Assembly (NCBI GenBank): GCA_902606745.1
Contig: CACLHR010000005.1
Location: 1-64,000 of the forward strand
Direction: 5' to 3'
DNA: 64,000 nt
From: an uncultured Gammaproteobacteria bacterium
GTDB taxonomy: Bacteria; Pseudomonadota; Gammaproteobacteria; PS1; Pseudothioglobaceae
Below the pieces are notes generated by a model, which was given only the letters and a program-made list of their open reading frames with translations, was not told where the DNA came from and did not search any database. Both the position numbers and the translations under genes were made by a program. Position 1 is the first letter of the stretch. Each line of letters opens with the position of its first letter. Below, piece after piece: positions 54,306-64,000 of the stretch.

Positions 54306-54719
54306 TTACTCTATGATTTCATAGTCATGGGTTATGATTGCAGTTTTACCAATCATGATTGAAGCCGAACAATACTTTTCGGCTGAAAGTTTGATTGCCT
54401 TATCAACCTTTAATGGGTTAAGTTGCTTTCCTCTCAAAACAAAATGGACGTGAATATTGGTAAAAACTTTTGGGTATTCTTCACTGCGATCTGCACTCAC
54501 CTGCGTTTGACAGTCAACAACATCTTCGCGCATTTTTTTGAGTGTACTGACTACATCAATCACTGTGCAGCCGGTCATTCCAAGAAGTAACATCTCCATA
54601 GGTCTGACGCCTAAATTTTCTCCACCAATCTCAGGAGGTCCATCCATCACGACGGCGTGGCCACTATCAGACTTGCCAACCATCAACATACCATCTATCC
54701 ATTTAACGGAAATGTTCAT
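54306..54719 (-). CDS. OsmC-family protein (YhfA-like)
   Basis: 137 residues. Two conserved cysteines are visible, in LLLGMTGCTVIDVVS and EKYCSASIMIG, as in the OsmC/Ohr peroxidase fold; the first lies on a helix. ENLGVRPMEMLL is typical of the YhfA branch rather than Ohr. It could reduce organic peroxides, though the YhfA branch is poorly characterised. It overlaps the end of trpC by 4 bases, suggesting cotranscription. Confidence 0.87.
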   Translation of the reverse strand: MNISVKWIDGMLMVGKSDSGHAVVMDGPPEIGGENLGVRPMEMLLLGMTGCTVIDVVSTLKKMREDVVDCQTQVSADRSEEYPKVFTNIHVHFVLRGKQLNPLKVDKAIKLSAEKYCSASIMIGKTAIITHDYEIIE

Positions 54720-55516
54720 TGAAAAAACTCCTTCAGTTGTTTGCCAGGGTCAGATTGCCTCATAAAAGCTTCTCCACCCAAAAAACCAAAAACATTGTGT
54801 TCATGCATCAATGCCACATCATTTCTGGATTTAATGCCTGATTCGGTAATCACGAGTTTATCATCACCAATTTCTTCAAGCAAGTTTAAAGTAATTTGCA
54901 GATCGACATCAAAACTATGAAGATTTCTGTTGTTGATGCCAATCATTGGTAAGTCAAGTCTAAGAGCACGCTTAAGCTCACTTAGGTCATGGACTTCAAC
55001 TAATACATCCATTGTTAAGGATATTGCAAGATCACTCAAAGTTTTAAGTTCTGTATCTGTTAAACAGGATACGATCAGCAAAATACAATCAGCCCCCATC
55101 GCTCTTGATTCATAAACTTGATAAGGATCAATGATGAAATCTTTTCGTATTACAGGAATTGATACAGCAGCACGCGCTTTTATTAAATTCTGAGGATCTC
55201 CCTGAAAGAAATCTCGATCAGTTAATATAGAAAGACAACTAGCGCCCCCATTCTCATAACTTTTTGCTATTTCAACGGGGTCAAAATTCTCACACAATAT
55301 ACCTTTGCTAGGTGAGGCTTTCTTGATTTCAGCAATAACAGCACTTTGGCGATTGTTAGTTTTTGTAGCTAGTGCATTATAAAAACCGCGTGTATTATCG
55401 ACAAACTTAGTAAGCTCAATCATTCTGTCAATCGAAACTCGATTGATTGATTCAGCAATTTCTTCATGCTTTCTAGCAACAATTCGCTTTAATATGTCAG
55501 GTGTTTTTTGAGTCAT
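54716..55516 (-). CDS. trpC: Indole-3-glycerol phosphate synthase
   Basis: 266 residues of TIM barrel: VIAEIKKASPSKGI (substrate Lys), FDPVEIAKSYENGGASCLSILTD, IPVIRKDFIIDPYQVYE, GINNRNLHSFDVD and ITESGIKSRNDV. It makes indole-glycerol phosphate in tryptophan synthesis. It stands without trpD or trpE neighbours; trpB2 is about 11 kb upstream. Confidence 0.95.
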   Translation of the reverse strand: MTQKTPDILKRIVARKHEEIAESINRVSIDRMIELTKFVDNTRGFYNALATKTNNRQSAVIAEIKKASPSKGILCENFDPVEIAKSYENGGASCLSILTDRDFFQGDPQNLIKARAAVSIPVIRKDFIIDPYQVYESRAMGADCILLIVSCLTDTELKTLSDLAISLTMDVLVEVHDLSELKRALRLDLPMIGINNRNLHSFDVDLQITLNLLEEIGDDKLVITESGIKSRNDVALMHEHNVFGFLGGEAFMRQSDPGKQLKEFFQ

Positions 55517-55593
55517 GGTTTGATTGAATTTGTAACAATGGTTATTTTAAACGAATATAATTTAGTTTTATATTTAAGTCTTGGGCGAAGTTC

Positions 55594-57157
<1,564 letters not shown>

Positions 57158-57166
57158 AGGATTCAA

Positions 57167-57466
57167 ATGTTATATGCAATTATTTCACAGGACGTAGAAA
57201 ATAGCCTAGAAAAAAGAATTGGGGCACGTCCTGAGCATATTGATCGATTAAATAAATTAAAAGATGAAGGTCGACTTATTTTGGCTGGACCTCATCCAGC
57301 TATTGATAATAATGAACCAGGTGAAGCAGGGTTTACAGGCTCATTGGTTGTTGCAGAATTTGAAGATTTGAAGGATGCTAGAGATTGGGCTGATGCTGAT
57401 CCTTATGTTGCGGCTGGTGTTTATTCAAGTGTAGTGGTTAAGACTTTTAAGAAAGTCTTACCATAA
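57167..57466 (+). CDS. YciI-family protein
   Basis: 99 residues: [41 protein letters not shown] and [22 protein letters not shown]. The conserved His23-Asp pair and the ferredoxin-like fold are typical of YciI-like proteins, whose cellular function is unclear. It follows dapB after 9 bases. Confidence 0.88.
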   Translation: MLYAIISQDVENSLEKRIGARPEHIDRLNKLKDEGRLILAGPHPAIDNNEPGEAGFTGSLVVAEFEDLKDARDWADADPYVAAGVYSSVVVKTFKKVLP

Positions 57467-57545
57467 ATTTAGAAGTATAGTCAATAAGAAATAAAGGATA
57501 ATTTGCCACATTTTGTTATAACGACTGAGGACAAGCAATTAATCA

Positions 57546-58322
57546 ATGATTACAGTTAAGAATTTATCAAAACATTTTGGCGGTATCAAGGCAGTTGATG
57601 GAGTTGATTTACATATCGACCGAGGTTCTATTACGGGTTTAGTAGGACCTAATGGTGCTGGAAAAACCACGATGTTTAACTTAATTGCCGGCCTATACCA
57701 GCCGACAGAAGGAGAAATCATCCTTGATGGGGAAGATATTACCGATTTAACCTCTCATCAGCTGTTTCACAAGGGATTACTGAGGACATTTCAAATTGCG
57801 CATGAATTCCCAACCTTAAGTGTATTAGAGAATTTAATGATGGTTCCTGCTAATCAATTGGGTGAACATTTAATGAACACCTGGCTCAAGCGTAAACAAA
57901 TCCAAGAAGAAGAAAAAATTCTGCAAGAAAAAGCAGAGGGTGTCATTGACTTTTTGAATATCAGTCATTTAAAGAATGAAAGAGCAGGAAACCTTTCTGG
58001 AGGCCAGAAGAAATTACTCGAGTTGGCTCGTACAATGATGGTAGACGCCAAGGTGGTACTTTTAGACGAAGTAGGCGCAGGAGTGAATCGTACACTATTG
58101 AAGCAGATTGGAGATGCTATTTTACGACTCAACTCAGAAAGAGGATATACCTTCTGCATGATTGAACATGATATGGATTTTATTTCTAGGTTATGCAACC
58201 CAGTCGTTGTTCTGGCCGAAGGACAAATTTTGACCATAGGCACTCCAGATGAAATAAAGAGCAGCGACGCAGTAATCGATGCCTATCTAGGTAGAGGTCT
58301 GAGAACCGAGGTTTCGGCATAG
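57546..58322 (+). CDS. livG: Branched-chain amino-acid-type ABC transporter ATPase (LivG)
   Basis: 258 residues. Walker A GPNGAGKTTMFN near 36, LLRTFQIAHEFPTLSVLENL (Q-loop), signature NLSGGQKKLLELAR near 150, Walker B VVLLDEVGAGVN and H-loop IEHDMDFI. The long helical insert after the Q-loop is typical of LivG/UrtD. It is the first gene of livGFHMK. Substrate may be branched-chain amino acids or another amide. Confidence 0.92.
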   Translation: MITVKNLSKHFGGIKAVDGVDLHIDRGSITGLVGPNGAGKTTMFNLIAGLYQPTEGEIILDGEDITDLTSHQLFHKGLLRTFQIAHEFPTLSVLENLMMVPANQLGEHLMNTWLKRKQIQEEEKILQEKAEGVIDFLNISHLKNERAGNLSGGQKKLLELARTMMVDAKVVLLDEVGAGVNRTLLKQIGDAILRLNSERGYTFCMIEHDMDFISRLCNPVVVLAEGQILTIGTPDEIKSSDAVIDAYLGRGLRTEVSA

Positions 58323-59026
58323 TGGCTTATCTAGAAGGAACCAATTTGGTAGCCGCTTATGGTGTAGTACCGATACTGCATGAATGCTCCGTTGAAGTTG
58401 AAAAAGGTGAGCTGTCGGTAATTGTAGGTCCAAATGGTGCCGGCAAGTCTACCGTCATGAGAGTACTTTTAGGCATGCTGGAGGCGACTGCTGGTGAAGT
58501 TAAATTAGATGGTCAAGATATATCAATGCTTTCAACCCAAGAAAGAATTAGTCTAGGCTTGGCTTTTGTTCCTCAGAACAAAAACGTATTTCCATCAATG
58601 ACGGTTGAAGAGAATCTTGAGATGGGTGGATTTCTAAGATTGGATGATATAAACAAAACAATTGAAGAGGTGTATTCTCTTTTCCCCATTCTTTATGAGA
58701 AGCGCAAACAACTTGCAGAAGAACTTTCGGGTGGACAAAGACAACAGGTTGCTTTTGGAAGAGCAATGATGACTCAGCCTTCTGTAATGCTTTTAGATGA
58801 GCCTACGGCAGGAGTATCACCAATTGTTATGGATGAAATTTTTTCCAATATATTGGATGTTAGAAATGCTGGTATGGCGGTTCTTATGGTTGAACAGAAT
58901 GCCCAACAGGCACTCAATATAGCTGATAAGGGTTATGTTTTAGTATCGGGTCGTAATGAACATACTGGAACGGGTAGTGAATTGATTAATGACCCTGAAG
59001 TCAGAAAGAAATTTTTGGGAGGTTGA
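58322..59026 (+). CDS. livF: Branched-chain amino-acid-type ABC transporter ATPase (LivF)
   Basis: 234 residues from the GTG at 58322, whose first base overlaps the last base of the livG stop codon. Walker A GPNGAGKSTVMR near 36, FVPQNKNVFPSMTVEENL, signature ELSGGQRQQVAFGRAM, Walker B VMLLDEPTAGVSP and H-loop MVEQN. Second ATPase of the heterodimer. livH starts directly after its stop. Confidence 0.93.
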   Translation: MAYLEGTNLVAAYGVVPILHECSVEVEKGELSVIVGPNGAGKSTVMRVLLGMLEATAGEVKLDGQDISMLSTQERISLGLAFVPQNKNVFPSMTVEENLEMGGFLRLDDINKTIEEVYSLFPILYEKRKQLAEELSGGQRQQVAFGRAMMTQPSVMLLDEPTAGVSPIVMDEIFSNILDVRNAGMAVLMVEQNAQQALNIADKGYVLVSGRNEHTGTGSELINDPEVRKKFLGG

Positions 59027-60061
59027 ATGTCAGATTCTATTGATATTATTAACGCATTCGCTTTAATGACGAACTTTGTCATTCTCCCGGCGCTTTCATA
59101 TGGCTCACAATTGGCACTAGGTGCTTTGGCGGTGACGTTAGTATATTCAATTTTGAGGTTTTCCAATTTCGCCCAAGGTGATAGTATGGCCTTTGGAACG
59201 ATGATTGTTATATTACTTACTGGTTTTATGATTGGCAAGGGTTGGACAATTAGTGGAATTCCAACTGCTCTCTTAGTAATTCCTATTGCGGTAATTGGAA
59301 CTTCAATCTATATGCTTACAATGGACAGGTTGGTTTACAGGCACTATCGCAGAATAAAGGTTAAGCAGAATATTGTCGGTATTACAGCATCAATAGGCGT
59401 TATGTTTATTACGGGGGGCATTGTTAGGTTTATATTAGGAGCTTCTCCACAAAGATTTGAAGATGGTGAGAGATTTATTTTTTCTGTAAGAGAATTCAAG
59501 GCTTTTACTGGGCTCGAACAGGGTATAGCTCTTAAAACTTCTCAGTTTCTTACTATCACTATTGCTATATTACTTGTTGCTTTTCTATTTTATTTTTTAC
59601 AAAAAACTAAAACTGGAAAAGCTATGCGCGCTTATTCAGATAATACAGAATTGGCTCTTCTCTCTGGTATTGACCCAGATAAGGTGGTGCAAATAACCTG
59701 GCTACTGGTCGCAGCTCTTACTACAATAGCTGGCGCACTTTATGGGCTTGATAAAGGCTTTGCACCGCAACAATATCATTTATTGCTTTTACCAATTTTT
59801 GCCTCAGTCATCGTAGGCGGTATTGGGTCACCATTGGGGGCAATAGCGGGTGCCTTTTTGGTCTCATTTTCTGAGGTACTGCTTACTTACGCCTATAAGA
59901 AGTTTTTAATATATTTGTTGCCACTTTCTATGCATCCTAATTCCTTGGTTCAGCTTATTGGAACTGAGTATAAATATGCAATATCTTTTGTTATTTTGGT
60001 AACTGTCCTCTTAATTAGGCCTACAGGATTACTTAAAGGTAAGGTGATAGACGGTGATTAA
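59027..60061 (+). CDS. livH: Branched-chain amino-acid-type ABC transporter permease (LivH)
   Basis: 344 residues with about eight membrane helices. GALAVTLVYSILRFSNFAQGD near 30 matches the LivH signature, and GKAMRAYSDNTELALLSGID is the cytoplasmic coupling loop near 200. PIFASVIVGGIGSPLGAIAGA follows. It overlaps livM by 8 bases. Confidence 0.93.
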   Translation: MSDSIDIINAFALMTNFVILPALSYGSQLALGALAVTLVYSILRFSNFAQGDSMAFGTMIVILLTGFMIGKGWTISGIPTALLVIPIAVIGTSIYMLTMDRLVYRHYRRIKVKQNIVGITASIGVMFITGGIVRFILGASPQRFEDGERFIFSVREFKAFTGLEQGIALKTSQFLTITIAILLVAFLFYFLQKTKTGKAMRAYSDNTELALLSGIDPDKVVQITWLLVAALTTIAGALYGLDKGFAPQQYHLLLLPIFASVIVGGIGSPLGAIAGAFLVSFSEVLLTYAYKKFLIYLLPLSMHPNSLVQLIGTEYKYAISFVILVTVLLIRPTGLLKGKVIDGD

Positions 60062-61427
60062 TTTTAATAATATATGGGAGTCTTATAAAACCATAATTAG
60101 TTTTACAATTATGGGTTTGGTGCTTTTATTTGTTGGGTTAAACCAATCATGGGCTTTGGTACTTGGCATCATCAACTTATCTCTAATTTCAGCTATTATG
60201 GCTCTGGGTGTAAATATTCAATGGGGTTATGCAGGTCTTTTTAATGTAGGAATTATGGGTTTTGCTGCTCTAGGTGGTGTCAGTGTAGTTTTGATATCTC
60301 AGCAGCCTGTTACCGAAGCTATTGATGCGGGTGGTTTAAAAATGTTATTTGCCCTAGTTCTTGGTGCTATAACTATTGTTACTGGAGTAGTGCTTAATAA
60401 GAAAGGCTTTAATAAATGGTTAATAGCCTTAATAGTCGTTATTGGTTATCTATTTACCAGGCATTATTTTTCTGAAGCTTCAGATGTAATTGAAAAAGTA
60501 GATCCAGCAATTACAGGCTATTTGGGTGGATTTGGTTTTCCAATTGCTTTTTCATGGATCGTTGGTGGCTTGGCTGCTGCAGGAGCTGCTTGGTGGATTG
60601 GAAAGATTACTTTAAGTTTAAGGGCGGATTATCTTGCAATTGCAACCTTGGGTATTGCTGAAATTATTCTTTATGTCATTAAAAATGAAGACTGGTTTGT
60701 TCGTGGTGTTAAAAATGTTGCTGGACTTCCTAGACCTGTTCCTTACGAAGTTGACATGCAAAAGTCTGAATGGCTACTAAATATTGTTGCCTGGATTCAT
60801 CGCTCAGACCTAGCATTATTGACTCAATCAGATCAAGTTGCTCAGTTAAGCGAGTATGTTAGAGGGGCATCAGTCGTTTTTGTTAAACTTTGTTATTCAG
60901 GCTTATTTGTATTAATTTTAGTAGCTTTGATTGTGCTTTCCAATCTTGCTTTAAACTCTCCATGGGGTAGAAAAGTAAGAGCGATAAGAGATAATGAGGT
61001 TGCTGCTTCGGCTATGGGTAAAAACATCACTCGCCAGCATCTTCAAATTTTTGTTATTGGTTCTGCAATTGTAGGAATTGCCGGTGCTTTATTGGTAACC
61101 TACAATGGAATATTTATTCCCACTTCTTACATGCCTCTCAGGTTTACTTTTTTGATATGGGTAATGGTTATTCTTGGAGGCTCAGGTAATAATTTGGGAT
61201 CTGTTTTGGGTGCATTTATAATCTGGTTTATATGGATTCAGTCTGGCCCAATGGGACTTTGGGCTGTTGAAATGATTGGTAGTTTCAATCAGGAAGGAAA
61301 TACTATAACAGACTTCTTAGAAGATCGAGTTCACTATCTTAGACTTGTCTTTATGGGTAGTATATTGCTTTTCATAATGAGATTTGCACCTCGCGGCATC
61401 CTGCCAGAAAAAAACAAAGAACTGTAA
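60054..61427 (+). CDS. livM: Branched-chain amino-acid-type ABC transporter permease (LivM)
   Basis: 457 residues, on the long side for LivM. GVNIQWGYAGLFNVGIMGF near 52 and LRADYLAIATLGIAEI near 189 are family signatures; GRKVRAIRDNEVAASAMGKN is the coupling loop. A hydrophilic insert of about 70 residues (KNEDWFVRGVKN to QVAQLSEY) separates helices and accounts for the extra length. Ends 179 bases before livK. Confidence 0.92.
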   Translation: MINFNNIWESYKTIISFTIMGLVLLFVGLNQSWALVLGIINLSLISAIMALGVNIQWGYAGLFNVGIMGFAALGGVSVVLISQQPVTEAIDAGGLKMLFALVLGAITIVTGVVLNKKGFNKWLIALIVVIGYLFTRHYFSEASDVIEKVDPAITGYLGGFGFPIAFSWIVGGLAAAGAAWWIGKITLSLRADYLAIATLGIAEIILYVIKNEDWFVRGVKNVAGLPRPVPYEVDMQKSEWLLNIVAWIHRSDLALLTQSDQVAQLSEYVRGASVVFVKLCYSGLFVLILVALIVLSNLALNSPWGRKVRAIRDNEVAASAMGKNITRQHLQIFVIGSAIVGIAGALLVTYNGIFIPTSYMPLRFTFLIWVMVILGGSGNNLGSVLGAFIIWFIWIQSGPMGLWAVEMIGSFNQEGNTITDFLEDRVHYLRLVFMGSILLFIMRFAPRGILPEKNKEL

Positions 61428-61606
61428 AAAATCACAGATCATTGTCAAAAAAAAATAGTTCTAGAAAAGTCTTTCATTATTTTTTTTCAAATATTTTTAA
61501 CACAAAACCCAAGAAAATGTTTATCATTAACGCGAATCCCTTTTGAAATATGCTTTAATTAACATTATTGAGCATTGGGAATCTTTTTTTTAAAACAGGA
61601 GAGAAA

Positions 61607-62791
61607 ATGAAAAGTTATATAAAAACAACGGCTGGTTTTGTACTTTCAGCAACTATGGCAACAGCATCATATGGTGCTACGGTTAATGTTGGTGAGTTAC
61701 AAGGGTTTACAGGACCACTCGAATCTATGATAGGCGCTATGTCTGGTGGTGCTAACCTAGCAGTAACTGAGTCAAATGACTCTGGTAACTACCTTCAAGG
61801 TACTATCGTTGTTCATCAGGGCGATTCAGTCTGTATTGATGCAGCTGTTGCAATTGCTGAGGCAGAACGCCTAATTAATGATGAGAATGTTATGGCTATT
61901 ATGGGTCCTAACTGCTCGGGTAATACTGGTGCAGTTATAACCAATGTGCTAGTACCTAATGGTGTTGTTGCAATTTCACCATCAGCTACTTCACCTGCCC
62001 TAAGTACTCTTGAAGATGGTGGATGGTTCTTTAGAACTTCACCTTCTGATGCACGTCAAGGACAAGTTCTTGCTGATATTGCAATGTCAAGAGGACAAAG
62101 TGATATGGCAGTAACTTACACAAATAACGACTACGGAAAGGGTTTAGCTGATGCATTCGCATCTGCCTATGAAGCTGTAGGTGGAACTATTACCGTTATG
62201 TCAGGCCATGAAGACGATAAAGCAGACTACTCTGCTGATGTCGCTGCATTATCTGCGGGTGGCTCATCTACACTAGCTGTTCTTGGTTATGCTGACACAG
62301 GTGGCAAGGGAATCATTGCTGCTTCCGAAGATACGGGCGCATTTACTGATTACGTCTTTGCTGATGGTATGATTAGTACAACTACTTCAGGTGCAATTGG
62401 AGATGGTTCTTGGGGTACATTACCCGCACCAAGTGGTGCACTAGCTGCTAACTGGTTATCAGTTGCTGAAGCAGGTGGCGTTGATGGCACTGGGGCATAC
62501 TCAGCCGAGTCTTATGACGCGATGGCTTTGATTATCCTAGCCTCTCAAGCCGCAGGTTCAACTGACAGAGCTGCCATTCAGGCAGAGGTCATGAATGTAG
62601 CCAACGCTCCAGGTAGACAATGTAGCGCTGGTGGCTTAGGTGATTGCTTGAAATGGATTTCAGGCGGCCTAGTTGTTGACTATGTTGGTGCTACTGGTGT
62701 TGAGTTCACTGCAGTGGGTGAAGGTAAAGGCTCTTATGCAGAGAAAGAAGTTATTGGTGGTGCGTTTACAACTGTAGCGTCACATCAGTAA
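61607..62791 (+). CDS. livK: Amino-acid-type periplasmic binding protein (LivK family)
   Basis: 394 residues from ATG 61607, preceded by AGGAGAG at a good distance. The upstream TTG at 61568 is a worse start because it would bury the signal peptide (MKSYIKTTAGFVLSATMATA, then SYGA). The mature part is a type I periplasmic fold: GFTGPLESM, AVAIAEAERLINDENVMAIMGP and AISPSATSPALS. Two cysteines near residues 340-350 (RQCSAGGLGDCL) may form a disulfide. A strong terminator follows. The ligand is probably an amino acid, but not determined. Confidence 0.92.
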   Translation: MKSYIKTTAGFVLSATMATASYGATVNVGELQGFTGPLESMIGAMSGGANLAVTESNDSGNYLQGTIVVHQGDSVCIDAAVAIAEAERLINDENVMAIMGPNCSGNTGAVITNVLVPNGVVAISPSATSPALSTLEDGGWFFRTSPSDARQGQVLADIAMSRGQSDMAVTYTNNDYGKGLADAFASAYEAVGGTITVMSGHEDDKADYSADVAALSAGGSSTLAVLGYADTGGKGIIAASEDTGAFTDYVFADGMISTTTSGAIGDGSWGTLPAPSGALAANWLSVAEAGGVDGTGAYSAESYDAMALIILASQAAGSTDRAAIQAEVMNVANAPGRQCSAGGLGDCLKWISGGLVVDYVGATGVEFTAVGEGKGSYAEKEVIGGAFTTVASHQ

Positions 62792-62810
62792 TTAGTTTTA
62801 CTTATAGATG

Positions 62811-62842
62811 AAAAAAGCCCGTCTTTTGGATGGGCTTTTTTT
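62811..62842 (+). terminator. Intrinsic terminator after livK
   Basis: AAAAAAGCCC, a short loop, and GGGCTTTTTTTT: a strong stem ending in a T-tract, 20 bases after the livK stop. It closes the liv operon. Confidence 0.9.
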
Positions 62843-62948
62843 TGTCCTTTAATCTTGTTTATTAAATCTGAAGTAAAAGTATGAATATACAACCTCAAAA
62901 TTCACAGGTATTATAATGGTCATATGCAGATGACAATAAGGATTAAAT

Positions 62949-63314
62949 ATGAGCAAAGATGAACTATGGGACAGTGTAAAAGAAGCTGCCAAGACTTCTC
63001 TTGATCGTTTTGATAATCTAGATAAAAACTACATTTTTTATCTAGAGGAAATGGTGACTCCTAAGTTACTTACGATTTTCTATTGGATACTATTGTTTGC
63101 ATTTATAACGAAAGGTATTGGGGATATATTTGAGGGTGATTTCTGGCGTGGTTTGGTTTGGGTTGTTGGTGGTTCTCTTGCATCACGGGTAGCTTGTGAG
63201 CTTGTTGTTGTCCTGTTTCGTATTAATGAAACCTTGCATGTCATCAGTGACAACACTAAAGATCTTGATAGTTCCAGCAATAATGAATCTGAAAAAAATT
63301 TTTACAAACGATAG
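62949..63314 (+). CDS. DUF4282-type membrane protein
   Basis: 121 residues. Two hydrophobic helices (about 39-56 and 67-89) are followed by ELVVVLFRINETLHVISDNT. The MVTPKLLTIFYWILL start and the RxxxELxxVLFRINE end match the DUF4282 pattern. The tail is polar. Function unknown. Confidence 0.8.
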   Translation: MSKDELWDSVKEAAKTSLDRFDNLDKNYIFYLEEMVTPKLLTIFYWILLFAFITKGIGDIFEGDFWRGLVWVVGGSLASRVACELVVVLFRINETLHVISDNTKDLDSSSNNESEKNFYKR

Positions 63315-63378
63315 ATCTCTAAGTAGCCCTACCTTTATTCAACAATAGCGAACCTTTTCTTTATGTTGGAAAGAATTC

Positions 63379-64000
63379 ATGAATAGAGGCATAATACTTA
63401 TCGTATCGGGTTATCTTCTTTGGGGTTTGTTCCCTATTTATTGGGCGTTATTAAACCATGTAAACCCTTCGGAAGTTCTACTTCACAGAGTGGTTTGGGC
63501 TGTGCCTATTCTTTTTGTGATTATCTACTTGAAATCAAGTTGGCATGATAATTTCAAGGAATCTATTACTTCTCGTAAAGAGTTACTTTTCTTGTTGTTA
63601 ACGGCAACCCTTATAACTATTAATTGGGGACTCTACATTGTTGCCGTAAACCTTGGACGAGTGGTTGAGGGTTCTATGGGCTACTTTCTGGCACCGGTAA
63701 TAAGCATGATAGGAGGTTATATTTTTTTTCATGAAAGAATGTCCAGATTAAAGCAGTGGTCGGCTCTGCTTGCATCAGTGGGAGCTTTGTATTATGTGTT
63801 TAGTAGTGACTCGTTTCCATGGTTGGGTCTCATCCTTGGAGTCAGTTTCGCTTTCTACGGGCTCGCGAGAAAAGCAATGGTTACTTCGGCAGTGCCTGGT
63901 CTTTATGTAGAAACTCTATTACTTTTACCGGTGGCATTTGTATTCACAATATGGATGTACTTTTATCAAGAGGTCTCCTTTCTTAATGTCAATTTAACCA
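63379..64000 (+). CDS. rarD: RarD/EamA-type permease, 3' end outside window
   Basis: 207 codons visible from the ATG at 63379 before the right edge; the family is about 295 residues. GIILIVSGYLLWGLFPIYWALL, LLHRVVWAVPILF and INWGLYIVAVNLGRVVEGSMGYF are RarD hallmarks. Several membrane helices of the 10-TM DMT fold are visible. The transported compound is not known for the family. The C-terminal half is only partly seen. Confidence 0.92.
   Translation, partial: MNRGIILIVSGYLLWGLFPIYWALLNHVNPSEVLLHRVVWAVPILFVIIYLKSSWHDNFKESITSRKELLFLLLTATLITINWGLYIVAVNLGRVVEGSMGYFLAPVISMIGGYIFFHERMSRLKQWSALLASVGALYYVFSSDSFPWLGLILGVSFAFYGLARKAMVTSAVPGLYVETLLLLPVAFVFTIWMYFYQEVSFLNVNLT

Overview
The window is an AT-rich, gene-dense stretch of bacterial chromosome. 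Housekeeping genes have gammaproteobacterial character: rnm-yciO as neighbours, lolCD, lpxK/kdsB/kdsA, bioH, single-domain XerD, DUF4282 and rarD. A DsrC with both C-terminal redox cysteines, followed by DsrM and DsrK, points to a sulfur-oxidising lineage. Together with the AT-rich compact genome, branched-chain amino-acid and phosphonate uptake and a Na+-pumping oxaloacetate decarboxylase, this suggests a marine member of the SUP05/Arctic96BD-19 (Thioglobaceae) group. That placement is inference; no rRNA or other decisive marker is present.

Layout. 1-7.6 kb: glmS (cut by the window edge), rnm-yciO, a mazEF toxin-antitoxin pair with a perfect palindromic operator candidate, alaS, a PP-loop sulfurtransferase-like gene and a lone thiS. 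7.7-17.1 kb: one tightly packed run, carA-carB-greA-(class II aldolase/SDR fusion)-mtnP-apt-mtnA, which looks like pyrimidine/arginine precursor synthesis joined to a complete methylthioadenosine disposal route. 17.1-21.2 kb: a class V aminotransferase, two GNAT genes, a small membrane protein, xerD and a stand-alone rplS. 21.4-25.8 kb: gltD and dsrCMK. 25.8-31.1 kb: amiC, tsaE, a Ca2+/cation antiporter, hemD, metF, infA and tRNA-Leu.

31.1-35.6 kb is a transferred segment beside tRNA-Leu(CAA). The N-terminal part of a P4-type integrase is fused in frame to a sugar/choline/phosphonate-type nucleotidyltransferase, followed by a PhnD-like binding protein, PhnC and an unusual PhnD-PhnE fusion permease. 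35.9-39.1 kb: oadGAB. 39.2-43.8 kb: lolDC, lpxK, a Trm112-like gene, kdsB and folD. 43.8-45.3 kb: a trpB2 gene bracketed by 26-bp near-identical direct repeats, apparently inserted between folD and a small HEMIH protein gene. 45.3-51.5 kb: purEK, bioFH, thiG, upp and a GST.

51.6-54.2 kb is a 2.5-kb mini-island. A displaced 3' fragment of tRNA-Ser and arm-like short repeats lie at one end and the intact tRNA-Ser(GCT) at the other. Its cargo is a kinase plus PLP phospho-lyase pair resembling the hydroxylysine/ethanolamine kinase and ammoniophospholyase systems. 54.3-64 kb: osmC, trpC, kdsA-dapB-yciI, a complete LivGFHMK-type transporter, a DUF4282 protein and rarD (cut by the window edge).

The most unusual items are the integrase-nucleotidyltransferase chimera driving a phosphonate-type transporter with a predicted cytoplasmic binding domain, the tRNA-Ser mini-island, the trpB2 insertion with its target duplication, and the aldolase-SDR fusion embedded in an MTA salvage operon. 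Apart from the regions listed as features, no gene-free stretch exceeds 300 bases.
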